Shown one piece after another: positions 9,988 to 18,423 of a stretch of DNA of 42,880 nt (position 1 is its first letter; each line of letters begins with the position of its first letter). Under the pieces are notes generated by a model. It searched no databases and was not told the DNA's origin. It saw only the letters and a list, made by a program, of their open reading frames with translations. The translations under genes and the position numbers were made by a program. The stretch covers positions 1 to 42,880 of the forward strand of contig JAEDGL010000005.1 in the NCBI GenBank assembly GCA_016297535.1. The letters run 5' to 3'. This DNA comes from Clostridia bacterium (GTDB lineage: Bacteria; Bacillota; Clostridia; Christensenellales; Aristaeellaceae).

Positions 9988-11283
9988 TTACCCCTTTTCA
10001 AGGGCATGCGGCGTTTTTGCCAGGCCGCTGCACAGCAGAAACGCCGCTGCAAAGAACACCGTCAGGTTCCGGTTGCTGAGGAAGGGGTGCTGGGTGCTGT
10101 GTCCCCTGGTAAAAAGGATCCACGCAAGCGGTATCATCATAATCAGGCCAAAGTACGCGGCGCGGGGATTCCAGCTTCCCTGCCTGCGGAGGACGGACCG
10201 CACGCCCATGATGGCTGCGATCACGCTGGGCAGGCACAGGAGCAGGAGCCTCTTTTTGGAAATGGCCCTGAACGGCATGGCCAGTATGCCGGGGACGGAC
10301 AGGCTGGTGTTGCTGGTATAGGTATTCATCTTCTGCGCAACCGTGCCGCCGGAAAACTCCATACCGGCCAGTGCGCACAACAGCCATTTTCCGGCCCACA
10401 TGCCCGCATAGCCCAGCACCCACAAAAGGCCCAGCCGCAGCATTTTGACCAGCAGGCGTTTGTCGCAGGGGTGCAGCGCCAGCCAGATCATCAGCGGCAG
10501 GCCGACCACGGCGGACGGATAGGTCAGAAAGTCCAGATAGGCGGTCAGAATGCCCAGCAGCAGAAAAAGCCACGAGTAGGCTTCCATCCCCGCTTTTGCG
10601 CGGTGCAGAAGCACAACGGCGATCATTCCGCCAAAGCCGAGATAAAAGCAGGGATAATATTGCATGGACAGCGAGATGGTGTACGGGCTCAGGGCAAGAT
10701 AGGCCAGCAGTACCGCAACGCCGCCCCGCCAGCCCAACGCCCGCCACACACAGCCAACCGCCGTCAGCGCCACCAGCAGCTGAAGCACCAGATTGGCCGT
10801 GCGGATCTGCGGAAACGTGCAACCATACAGCCAAAGGCGGGCCATCAGCGCAAAGCCGCCCCAATAGCGTCCGTAGTAAAACAACGACATTGGTTGCTCC
10901 GGATCGCTGAGATAACAGGCCAGATGCGTGCAGCTGGCATATTCCTTGCCGGGAATCTGGGGAAAGTAGGCGTTAAGCGCCCGTTCCAGCGGGGTGTGGC
11001 CCGTATCCAGATTGTTGGCCGCCATCCCGATGATAAACGCATCCGCGATATTATCCACCTGCACGTTGGGCAGTCCGCCGTTTACCCAGCTGCGCTGGGT
11101 ATCTTCCGTCCAGAAAATTTCGGCGGACTGCTGCGCATGCTGCAGGGGAATTTCTCCCGGCAGGCTGTATACGCCCCACAAAAGCAGCAGGCCGATCAGC
11201 CATGCCAGGGGCAGCGCCGCCGCAAAGCGCAGGCTGCGCAACCCGGGGCGAAGCCTTTTTACGTGGTCCATTGCCAGATTCAT
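9988..11283 (-). CDS. Polytopic membrane protein of unknown function, surface-polysaccharide type
   Basis: A 431-residue protein with a first helix at about 23-41, an extracytoplasmic loop of about 90 residues containing VQVDNIADAFIIGMA (74-88), and roughly eight further helices. The Asp-containing loop after helix 1 recalls GT-C proteins and membrane proteins of capsule loci, but I cannot name a family. The start ATG overlaps the gltX stop by 4 bases (ATGA), so it is translationally coupled to gltX; its own ribosome site (GAAGAG) is weak. G+C here is near the local norm, unlike the next gene. Confidence 0.75.
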   Translation of the reverse strand: MNLAMDHVKRLRPGLRSLRFAAALPLAWLIGLLLLWGVYSLPGEIPLQHAQQSAEIFWTEDTQRSWVNGGLPNVQVDNIADAFIIGMAANNLDTGHTPLERALNAYFPQIPGKEYASCTHLACYLSDPEQPMSLFYYGRYWGGFALMARLWLYGCTFPQIRTANLVLQLLVALTAVGCVWRALGWRGGVAVLLAYLALSPYTISLSMQYYPCFYLGFGGMIAVVLLHRAKAGMEAYSWLFLLLGILTAYLDFLTYPSAVVGLPLMIWLALHPCDKRLLVKMLRLGLLWVLGYAGMWAGKWLLCALAGMEFSGGTVAQKMNTYTSNTSLSVPGILAMPFRAISKKRLLLLCLPSVIAAIMGVRSVLRRQGSWNPRAAYFGLIMMIPLAWILFTRGHSTQHPFLSNRNLTVFFAAAFLLCSGLAKTPHALEKG

Positions 11284-12740
11284 CTCTTCAGCTTTTCAAT
11301 GCCCAGATCGATGCGGCGCAGGGTTTCCTGCTTGCCGATGAGGTAGGCAATCTCGGTGGCGCCGCCGGGGGTGGAGGCCAGGCCGGAGATGGCGATGCGC
11401 ACCGGCCACATCATCTGGCCGGTTTTCAGCTCGTTGGCGGCGGCCAGGTTCATCAGAACCTCCTTGACGGCTTCCTCGGAGAAGTTGTCCAGCGCCGCCA
11501 GCGCGGGACGGGCCAGCTCCAGCGCCCGCAGGGCGATTTCGGGGTTGGTCTTCATCTTTTTATGAGTGTAAATTTCGGCATCGTACTCCGGCAGCTCCGC
11601 CAGGAAGCGCACCTGATCCGGCACGTTGCCAAAAACCTCCGTGCGGGTGTGCATCAACCCAGCCAGGCAGCGGTAGTCGATGTTTTTGCCGGCAAGCACC
11701 TTGTCAAACCACGGGGTGGCCATTTCCAGGTACTTGTCAAAATCCATGCGGCTGATATACTCGTGGTTGAACCAGTTGAGCTTTTCGGTGTTGAAGATGG
11801 CGGGGGACTTGCTAAGCCCGTTCAGATCAAAGGCCTCGATCAGCTCATCCATGGTAAAGAATTCCTTCTCACCGTACTTTTTCACATCCGGGCACCAGCC
11901 CAGCAGGGCGATAAAGTTGATGATGGCGTCCTTCACATAGCCCTGAGATAGCAGATCCTCAAAGCCGGGGTCGCCGTGGCGCTTGCTCAGCTTGCGGCTG
12001 GCGTCCTTCATGACGGGGCTCATGTGGATGTAAACCGGCGGCGTCCAGCCAAAGGCCTCGTAGAGCAGGTTGTACTTGGGCGTGGAGGAAAGATACTCCG
12101 TGCCGCGCATCACGTGGGTAATGCCCATCAGATGGTCGTCGATCACGTTGGCAAAGTTGTAGGTGGGCAGACCATCCTGCTTGATGAGCACGTTGTCATC
12201 CAGCGTGTCGCAGGGGGCTTCCACGTGGCCGTAGAGGGCGTCCTCAAAGCTGGCGGTGCCGGTGGTGGGCACGTTCTGGCGGATTACGAAGGGCTCGCCG
12301 CTGCGCATGCGCTCAAGCGCCTCCTCCCTGGGGATGGAAAGGCAGTGCTTGTCGTACTTCCACTGCTCGCCCCGGGCGGTGGCTGCGTCGCGGCGCTGCT
12401 GCAGCTCCTCTACGGAGCAAAAGCAGGGGTAGGCGGCTCCGCTTTCCACCAGCTGCATGGCATAGGGCAGATAGGTGTCGCGGCGCTGGCTCTGGATGTA
12501 GGGGCCGTAATCGCCGCCCACGTCGGGGCCTTCATCGTAATCCAGACCGGCCAGCTTCATGCTGTTGTAAATTTTATCCACCGCGCCCGGAACCTCGCGT
12601 TCCTGATCGGTGTCTTCAATGCGCAAAATGAATTTGCCGCCATTTTTTCTGGCAAACAGATACGTGTACAGAGCGGTACGCAATCCGCCCAGATGCAGAT
12701 AGCCCGTGGGGCTGGGTGCGAATCGGGTGCGAACAGTCAT
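11280..12740 (-). CDS. gltX: Glutamyl-tRNA synthetase
   Basis: A 486-residue class I synthetase charging tRNA-Glu (possibly also tRNA-Gln, followed by amidation). It begins MTVRTRFAPSPTGYLHLGG, with the HIGH-equivalent HLGG, and contains the KMSKS-equivalent KLSKRHGD. The start is the ATG at 12740, seven bases after AGGAGG; an in-frame ATG 18 bases further upstream lacks such a site. A promoter at 12794-12821 leaves a leader of roughly 45 nt, too short for a T-box. Its stop overlaps the start of the membrane-protein gene at 11283, so gltX heads a run of two synthetases and two membrane proteins. Confidence 0.98.
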   Translation of the reverse strand: MTVRTRFAPSPTGYLHLGGLRTALYTYLFARKNGGKFILRIEDTDQEREVPGAVDKIYNSMKLAGLDYDEGPDVGGDYGPYIQSQRRDTYLPYAMQLVESGAAYPCFCSVEELQQRRDAATARGEQWKYDKHCLSIPREEALERMRSGEPFVIRQNVPTTGTASFEDALYGHVEAPCDTLDDNVLIKQDGLPTYNFANVIDDHLMGITHVMRGTEYLSSTPKYNLLYEAFGWTPPVYIHMSPVMKDASRKLSKRHGDPGFEDLLSQGYVKDAIINFIALLGWCPDVKKYGEKEFFTMDELIEAFDLNGLSKSPAIFNTEKLNWFNHEYISRMDFDKYLEMATPWFDKVLAGKNIDYRCLAGLMHTRTEVFGNVPDQVRFLAELPEYDAEIYTHKKMKTNPEIALRALELARPALAALDNFSEEAVKEVLMNLAAANELKTGQMMWPVRIAISGLASTPGGATEIAYLIGKQETLRRIDLGIEKLKR

Positions 12741-12793
12741 GGGGAGCCTCCTTAGCAAATGCGTTGGAAATGGAGAAAGAGATACAAACCTAT

Positions 12794-12821
12794 ATTATAC
12801 GCAGATTTGCCGCTTTTTCAA
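12794..12821 (-). promoter_or_regulatory. gltX promoter
   Basis: Minus-strand TTGAAA (12816-12821), a 16-bp spacer and perfect TATAAT (12794-12799), about 55 bp upstream of the gltX start. It probably drives the whole gltX-to-leuS run. Confidence 0.75.
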
Positions 12822-12890
12822 GTGCGGAAAGGAGGCCGGGAGAATTAACTGTGTGTGAAGAGATCTGTCACAGCTTTCCTCTCGGTAACG

Positions 12891-12918
12891 TTGACATCTT
12901 GGTAAATATTAGTATAAT
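12891..12918 (+). promoter_or_regulatory. Promoter of the wzz-type/wbaP-type genes
   Basis: Perfect TTGACA (12891-12896), a 16-bp spacer and perfect TATAAT (12913-12918). The predicted leader before the start at 13044 is about 120 nt and contains the mini-ORF at 13007-13027. Confidence 0.8.
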
Positions 12919-13006
12919 ATGATAGGAGATAAACAATTCAACCCACAGATCCATTTAGCAGATCAGTTTATGAGAATATCTCCAACAAGAATAAAGAAAG
13001 GAAAGT

Positions 13007-13027
13007 ATGATTTTGCTTATGCATTGA
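13007..13027 (+). CDS. Possible six-codon leader peptide upstream of the Wzz-type gene
   Basis: ATG, five more sense codons and TGA (MILLMH) follow a better ribosome site (AAAGGAAAG) than the main gene has. The TGA lies 16 bases before the ATG at 13044, and the frames differ, so it is not an N-terminal extension. It may be a leader peptide feeding ribosomes to the main start, or chance. Confidence 0.35.
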   Translation: MILLMH

Positions 13028-13043
13028 TCATACAAAAGCGGAC

Positions 13044-14405
13044 ATGGAAAACAATCAGGTGCGTTCCTCACTGGTAGACGATGATCAGGTGATTGATTTA
13101 AAAGAGATCTTTCTGTATGTGTGCAGGAAGTGGCGCGTCTTGATCATTCTTGGATTGATTGGCATTGTTGTAGGCATTGTTGTAGGCATTGGCGTAGGAA
13201 GCCTTCAGTCACAGCCGAATGCCAAGAAGTTTGAACTTGAGGAGTTACATCTAAAAGAAATTGAGCAGTATGCGCGTTATCAGCAGCTTTATGAGGAACA
13301 AGCCGATTGGGAGAAGGAGTCTGTTCTCCTGAATATGGATCCCTACGCGACGTATACGGGAGAAATACGCTACTATCTACAGCTTAAGGAAACGGACAAT
13401 GCAGTGGTGTTTCAGCTGTATAGTACGATTCTCAGCGTTAACGAGATATATGAGAATCTGATTGCGGCAAGCGGCATAGATTGTACGCTGCGTGCCATGC
13501 AGCAGCTGGTAAGTCTTGAGTATTCAGTGCTCAACCAACAGGAACGACTGGGGCTTTTTGGCAATCGAGTCCTGACGGTGCAGGTGAGGATTTCAGCGAT
13601 TGCGCCAAGCTTGGCGGCGATCCAAGCCATGCTGGATTTGATAGACGCGCAGGTTCAGGAGACGAACCGGTATGTTGAAACAGGCTATGGAGCTATCTTG
13701 AGGGAACGGCTGGCAACGCCGTGCCAAAAGGATTCCTACAATTGGAGAATAGCCAATGAAAGAAAAAACTCAACAGATAAGTTGAGTGAGTATGGTACAA
13801 AGATCAGTACAATCGGCAAAGAGCTGACGGAAAATGACAAGAATTACTACGGGTATGTATATGATACGGAGAAAGAAAAAACGGAGAGCTTGACCTGGGT
13901 AAAATGGGCCCTGATCGTCGGCGTTGTATTTGGCATGTTAGGCGCAGGATGGTACGCTGTGATTTACCTGCTGGATGGGCACGTGAAAAACGAGGATGAA
14001 TTGCTGGCTTATGGCCTGCATCCGTTTGCTGTTGTTAAGGGCAGCGAAGAAAGAAAGAAGCCGAACGCGCTGGACAGGCTGCTTATGCCAAAGTACCGCT
14101 ATCAGTCGGATGACTATCTGGCGGAAGCGCTTGATGTTTTGGATGCAGAGAGCATTGTCATCTGCGGCGATCTTGGAGATGCTGATATCGCCAATCATGC
14201 CCAGAGCGTAGCAGAGGCAAGTCAAAAGCTGCATGTGGCGCCGCAGATGGTGGAAAGCGCCAAGACGCAGGCAAAGGCGAAGCAGGCGGATGGCGTAGTG
14301 CTCTTTGTGCACCTGTGGAAAACAAAGCGCGCTGATCTGGAGCAGGAGATCCGCATCTGCCAGAAGATTGGTGCCAGGGTGCTGGGTGTGGCCATCATCG
14401 GATAA
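13044..14405 (+). CDS. Wzz/chain-length-determinant family protein with a degenerate BY-kinase-like C-terminus
   Basis: A 453-residue polysaccharide co-polymerase-type membrane protein. It has an N-terminal cytoplasmic segment, TM1 (about 31-52, with the glycine-zipper GIVVGIVVGIGVG), a mostly helical extracytoplasmic region to about 285, and TM2 (about 287-310). The cytoplasmic tail (311-453) resembles a tyrosine autokinase: YLAEALDVLDAESIVICGDL precedes a region where the P-loop should be but is absent, and ADGVVLFVHLWKTKRADLEQ through VLGVAIIG matches the last strands of that fold. No separate kinase gene is adjacent. It probably controls chain length with the WbaP-type enzyme downstream. 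The ATG at 13044 has only a weak ribosome site. G+C is low here (about 48% in a sampled line). Confidence 0.82.
   Translation: MENNQVRSSLVDDDQVIDLKEIFLYVCRKWRVLIILGLIGIVVGIVVGIGVGSLQSQPNAKKFELEELHLKEIEQYARYQQLYEEQADWEKESVLLNMDPYATYTGEIRYYLQLKETDNAVVFQLYSTILSVNEIYENLIAASGIDCTLRAMQQLVSLEYSVLNQQERLGLFGNRVLTVQVRISAIAPSLAAIQAMLDLIDAQVQETNRYVETGYGAILRERLATPCQKDSYNWRIANERKNSTDKLSEYGTKISTIGKELTENDKNYYGYVYDTEKEKTESLTWVKWALIVGVVFGMLGAGWYAVIYLLDGHVKNEDELLAYGLHPFAVVKGSEERKKPNALDRLLMPKYRYQSDDYLAEALDVLDAESIVICGDLGDADIANHAQSVAEASQKLHVAPQMVESAKTQAKAKQADGVVLFVHLWKTKRADLEQEIRICQKIGARVLGVAIIG
13161..13196 (+). repeat. Three tandem 12-bp units inside the first membrane helix of the Wzz-type protein
   Basis: GGCATTGTTGTA at 13161-13172 and again at 13173-13184, then GGCATTGGCGTA at 13185-13196. 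Each unit is four codons (GIVV, GIVV, GIGV), so unit gain or loss would keep frame and change the helix length by one turn. Confidence 0.85.
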
Positions 14406-14473
14406 CCGAAAACAGAAAATGAAAGTAAATCCAATAACCGGACGATTTATCCACGGATGGGGAGCGGGTTGCA

Positions 14474-15925
14474 GTGTACAAAAGAGACACAAGCAGATGG
14501 ATGAAGCATCTGGACTTCATTCTTGTCGATTCTATCAGCCTGCAGCTGGCCTGTGTGCTGGCGTATTTCCTGCGCTTTGACGGCAATGCCAACCCATATC
14601 AGGATGACATTTATGCCCGTCTGGCGCTGCTTCTGGCTGTGATTGATGTGATTGTCTGCATTGTGTTCAACACGATGCACAACGTACTCAAACGCAACAA
14701 AGGGCAGGAGCTTACGGCAACGCTTAAGCATGCGTTTCTGGTTTTTTGCGCGATGGTGATATGCCTGGTATCCACCAAAACCAGCTCGCTCTATTCAAGA
14801 ATCGTTCTCTACGCAATTTTCATTTTGCATAGTACGCTTGGATACGCACTCAGACTTCTGTATAAGAAAGGGCTGCTCAAGCGGCTTTCCCGTGAAAGCG
14901 GAAGATCAATCATTGTTGTGGCCGACGAGGCGAACATTGGCGGTATATTAAAGAAGATCGCGGAAAATGCAAATGAAATGCTTCGCGTTACAGGCCTTGT
15001 GCTAACGAATCGGGATGCGCGGGGGGAAACGATCGACGGAACGGCTGTGGTGGAAAATCTCGATGCCGCGGCAGACTACATCTGCCGGGAATGGGTGGAC
15101 GAGATATGGATCGGCGGAATGTATCAGGACGGTCGAATAGACAGGCTGATACGTGATTGCGAGGAAATGGGTGTCGTCGTTCATATGCAGCTTCCCGTTG
15201 AAAAGAGCGCAGCCAAAAAGAAATTTGTGGAGCAGCTGGCGGGTTATACGGTGCTTACCAGCAGCGTTAATTACGCTACGCCGTTGGAAGCGGTAATCAA
15301 GCGGGTCATGGATATTTTGGGCGGTCTTGTTGGGTGCGTTCTTGCGCTTGTTGTCATTGCAATTGTCGGGCCAAAGATCAAGCGGGCATCTCCGGGACCG
15401 ATTATTTACACACAGGAGCGCGTGGGACAAAACGGCAAGCGCTTCAGGTTTTACAAAATCCGCAGTATGTATATGGATGCGGATGAGCGCAAGGCGAAGC
15501 TGATGAAGGAAAACCGTATTGCAGATGGGATGATGTTCAAGCTGGATTTCGATCCGCGGATCATTGGCAACGAAATTTTGCCGGACGGTACAAAAAAGAC
15601 GGGCATTGGCGCATGGATCAGGGAAACAAGTCTGGATGAGTTTCCGCAGTTTTTCAATGTGCTCAAGGGCGAAATGAGCCTGGTAGGCACACGCCCGCCC
15701 ACTGTGGATGAGTGGGAACACTACAAGCTGCATCACAGAATGCGTTTGGCGGTAAAGCCGGGCATCACGGGCATGTGGCAGGTAAGCGGCCGCAGCGAGA
15801 TCACAAATTTTGAGGATGTCGTGAAGCTTGACAGGCAGTATATCTGCAACTGGAGCCTTTGGCTGGATGTAAAGATACTGTACAAAACGGTTATGACTGT
15901 GCTGAAGCGGAAGGGTGCCATGTGA
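14474..15925 (+). CDS. Polyprenyl glycosylphosphotransferase (WbaP/CpsE type)
   Basis: A 483-residue membrane protein predicted to transfer a sugar-1-phosphate (commonly Glc or Gal) from UDP-sugar to undecaprenyl phosphate, the first step of a lipid-linked exopolysaccharide. It has four N-terminal helices (about 13-34, 46-66, 84-102, 108-127), a Rossmann-like middle domain, a fifth membrane segment (about 275-300), and a catalytic tail with KIRSMYMDADERK, ETSLDEFPQFFNVLKGEMSL, VGTRPPT and KPGITGMWQVSGRS. The start is GTG at 14474 after GGGGAG; an alternative ATG is at residue 10. It follows the Wzz-type gene by 68 bp on the same strand. Acceptor sugar specificity cannot be read from sequence. 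Confidence 0.93.
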   Translation: MYKRDTSRWMKHLDFILVDSISLQLACVLAYFLRFDGNANPYQDDIYARLALLLAVIDVIVCIVFNTMHNVLKRNKGQELTATLKHAFLVFCAMVICLVSTKTSSLYSRIVLYAIFILHSTLGYALRLLYKKGLLKRLSRESGRSIIVVADEANIGGILKKIAENANEMLRVTGLVLTNRDARGETIDGTAVVENLDAAADYICREWVDEIWIGGMYQDGRIDRLIRDCEEMGVVVHMQLPVEKSAAKKKFVEQLAGYTVLTSSVNYATPLEAVIKRVMDILGGLVGCVLALVVIAIVGPKIKRASPGPIIYTQERVGQNGKRFRFYKIRSMYMDADERKAKLMKENRIADGMMFKLDFDPRIIGNEILPDGTKKTGIGAWIRETSLDEFPQFFNVLKGEMSLVGTRPPTVDEWEHYKLHHRMRLAVKPGITGMWQVSGRSEITNFEDVVKLDRQYICNWSLWLDVKILYKTVMTVLKRKGAM

Positions 15926-16390
15926 GCAGGCAGCCGTTGGAAAAGCGGCTCATAAAAGGCTGAAATAGCTCCTTCCCGGACTTTGGCTTCGCTGGAGCTG
16001 CTCCCGGAGGTTTGTTTTTCTTCGCATGTTCTGCCGGGGGACACCCGAGGTGCCTTAAAAGATGGGCGCCCAACCGATATTCCTTTCTGCTGATTTTGGG
16101 TGTTCCCTGTTTCAAAGAATGTCCATGAGGGCATGCTTGCCCCTCCTATCCTGTGTTATGTTCTTCATGAAGGGTTCGGTTTCTTTCATGCGGTTTGGCC
16201 TTGCAACCCGGCTATACCACATGAGCCCGGCCCTTCATTTCTTTTTTATCCCTTAATGACGTGCTGCCTGTACGGCCCTGGGCAACGGTTTGACAGATGG
16301 CGCAAAAGCGGTTATGATATAAGTTGGTTTTATGTGCAATGCTGGAATGCACACAATCCGATCAGACATGTTTTCAGGAGGAAGCTGCTG
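15926..16390. other. 465-bp gene-free stretch between the WbaP-type gene and the six-gene operon
   Basis: No convincing gene. Contents seen: a weak hairpin with AGCTCC/GGAGCT arms followed by TTTGTTTTTC near 16015, a possible poor terminator; the palindrome GGGCGCCC; a consensus promoter at 16290-16318; and an inverted repeat TGTGCA (16333-16338)/TGCACA (16348-16353) just after the predicted transcription start. Composition is lower in G+C than the operon that follows. Confidence 0.6.
16290..16318 (+). promoter_or_regulatory. Promoter of the six-gene glycan operon
   Basis: TTGACA (16290-16295), a 17-bp spacer and TATGAT (16313-16318), followed by a predicted leader of about 65 nt. An inverted repeat with 6-bp arms (16333-16353) sits at the start of the leader and could be an operator or hairpin. 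Confidence 0.8.
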
Positions 16391-17371
16391 ATGAAGCTGT
16401 TAATTGCCCTTCCGTGCTATAACGAGGCGGAAAAAATCCAGGAGGTGCTGCGCTCCATTCCGCGAAGCTATGAGGGCGTTGATTTTGTGCGCCTGCTGGT
16501 AGTGGATGATGGCAGCAGGGACGATACCACCCGCCTGGCGCACGAGGCCGGAGCCACGGTGATCCGGCACAAGCAAAACAAGGGACTGGGCTGCGCGTTT
16601 CGCAGCGCGGTGGATTTTGCCATCGAGCACGGCTACGACATCATGGTGAATATGGATGGCGACGGCCAGTTTGACAGCAACGATATTGCCCGCCTGATTC
16701 GCCCCATTCTGGAGCAGAAAGCGGATTTTGTAACGGCGTCGCGCTTCCTCAATCAAAAGAAAATCGAGCATATGCCGCCCATCAAACGGTGGGGCAACGC
16801 GCGCATGAACCAGCTGGTAAGCGCGCTTTGCGGACAGCGGTTTTCCGATGTCAGCTGCGGTTTTCGGGCCTACAGCCGCGAAACGCTGCTGAAGATCAAT
16901 TTTCACGGCCGCTTTACCTATACGCAGGAAAGCTTTATCAGCTTTCATTTTGAGAATCTTGCCATGTGCGAGGTGCCCATTGACGTTACCTATTTTCCGG
17001 AGCGCAAAAGCCGCATTGCGGGCAGCATTACCCGGTATCTCAAAAAAACATCCGGGATTATTGTAGGGCTGATGCGCGACTATTATCCGATGAAGTTTTT
17101 CGGCACCATTGGCGGCGTGTTTCTGATTCCGGCCATCATTTTCGGGTTGATGTTTCTGATTCATTATCTGCGCGTGGGCTATTTTAGCGGCTATCTTTTT
17201 GCGGGCCTGATCTGCGCGTTCTGTACGCTGGTCAGCGTGCTGATGTTTTCCTTTGGCGTTGCAATGGAGAGCATGGTGCGCATCAACCGCAATGAAAACC
17301 GCATCCTCTACCAGGTGCGTAAAAACGCGCCCATCACACCCGATTCCGAAGGGGAGGTTTTGTACAGATGA
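16391..17371 (+). CDS. GT2 family glycosyltransferase with C-terminal membrane helices (DPM1/GtrB-like)
   Basis: A 326-residue protein with an N-terminal GT-A domain: LLIALPCYNEAEKI (3-16), VVDDGSRDDT (37-46) and the metal-binding VNMDGDGQFD (86-95). It ends with two hydrophobic segments (about 236-258 and 266-292). This is the layout of enzymes moving sugar from a nucleotide to a polyprenyl phosphate. The start is the ATG at 16391, eight bases after AGGAGGA; the frame stays open upstream but lacks a comparable site. It opens a six-gene operon, and its stop overlaps the next start by 4 bases (ATGA). The sugar is not predictable. Confidence 0.9.
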   Translation: MKLLIALPCYNEAEKIQEVLRSIPRSYEGVDFVRLLVVDDGSRDDTTRLAHEAGATVIRHKQNKGLGCAFRSAVDFAIEHGYDIMVNMDGDGQFDSNDIARLIRPILEQKADFVTASRFLNQKKIEHMPPIKRWGNARMNQLVSALCGQRFSDVSCGFRAYSRETLLKINFHGRFTYTQESFISFHFENLAMCEVPIDVTYFPERKSRIAGSITRYLKKTSGIIVGLMRDYYPMKFFGTIGGVFLIPAIIFGLMFLIHYLRVGYFSGYLFAGLICAFCTLVSVLMFSFGVAMESMVRINRNENRILYQVRKNAPITPDSEGEVLYR

Positions 17372-18423
17372 AAGCCATGCTCTCGATTGATCACCCCGCA
17401 TGGGCGCACCAGTTTCACAACATTGTCAGCCTGCTGAACCAGCGGGGCGATGAGGTGCTCACCCTGTGCGTGGACAAGGACGGTGACCGAAAGCTTTTGG
17501 AAAAATTCGGCATCCCCTATGTGCTCAGCGCCCGCTCCACCGGCAAAAATGTGATCGAGAAGGGATTTCTGTTCCTCGGCCTGTGCATAGAGCACACCTA
17601 CCGCGCGCTCAGGTTCCGGCCGGATATCCTCATCGGCCGCGCCTCGCCCATGATGGCGGTGGCTTCATGGATCAGCCGCAAGCCCCATCTGATTTATGAG
17701 GATACCGAGGTCAGCCGTTTCAGCCTGCGTATCTGCAAAAGGCTGAGCACCAAAATCATCACCCCCCGTACCTTCCTGACCGATCTTGGCAAATGCCAGG
17801 AGCGCCTGGATACTTATAAGGAGCTTTTCTACCTGCATCCCTCCGTGTTTACGCCCGACCGGCAAAAGCTGCGCGACGTGGGCTTTAACCCGGATGAGGC
17901 ATATGTGCTGGTGCGCTTTGTGGCGTGGAATGCCAGCCACGATATTGGCAAAAAGGGACTGGATGACGCGGGCAAGATTGCGCTGGTTCACAAGCTGGAA
18001 AAATACGGCCGCGTGTATGTGAGCGCGGAGGGCGCCGTTCCCGAGGAGCTGAAGCCCTATCTGCTGCAAACGCCCTATGAGCTGGTGCACCATGTGCTGG
18101 CCTTTGCCAGGCTCGTGTATTCCGAAGGCGCAACCATGGCCAGCGAGGCGGCGGTGCTGGGTACGCATGCGCTGTATGTCAACACCATCGTATCCGGCTC
18201 CACCCGCGAGCAGGCGGAGCGCTACCAGCTGCTGTATAACTTTAACGAGGGTGAGGATCGCTACCAGAAGGCCGACGCCAAGGCCATCGAGCTGCTGGAA
18301 ACGCCCAATCTGGTGGAGCTGGGGCATGAGAAGCAGCAGAAGCTGCTGGCCGAAAAGGTGGATATCAACCGCTATTATCTGGAAGAGATGGATCGTCTGG
18401 CAAAGGCCGGGAGGAAGGGCTGA
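17368..18423 (+). CDS. DUF354 family protein (GT-B-like)
   Basis: A 351-residue soluble protein of the DUF354 family, found in surface-polysaccharide loci and believed to adopt a GT-B glycosyltransferase-like fold; its reaction is not established. The family opening (IDHPAWAHQFHNIVSLLNQRG), the central PDILIGRASPMMAVAS and the C-terminal GATMASEAAVLGTHALYVN, equivalent to the nucleotide-sugar-binding segment of GT-B enzymes, are visible. The ATG follows GGGGAGG and overlaps the previous stop by 4 bases. Its own stop shares one base with the next start (TGATG), so coupling is tight. No membrane segment; it would act at the cytoplasmic face. Confidence 0.87.
   Translation: MKAMLSIDHPAWAHQFHNIVSLLNQRGDEVLTLCVDKDGDRKLLEKFGIPYVLSARSTGKNVIEKGFLFLGLCIEHTYRALRFRPDILIGRASPMMAVASWISRKPHLIYEDTEVSRFSLRICKRLSTKIITPRTFLTDLGKCQERLDTYKELFYLHPSVFTPDRQKLRDVGFNPDEAYVLVRFVAWNASHDIGKKGLDDAGKIALVHKLEKYGRVYVSAEGAVPEELKPYLLQTPYELVHHVLAFARLVYSEGATMASEAAVLGTHALYVNTIVSGSTREQAERYQLLYNFNEGEDRYQKADAKAIELLETPNLVELGHEKQQKLLAEKVDINRYYLEEMDRLAKAGRKG

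Noticed and set aside
12741..12793. T-box leader before gltX, or before leuS at 8237-8258
   Set aside because: The leaders are about 45 and 22 nt; no T-box or specifier hairpin could fit.
16062..16256. A 64-codon frame in the gene-free stretch
   Set aside because: No ribosome site, no family resemblance and low complexity.
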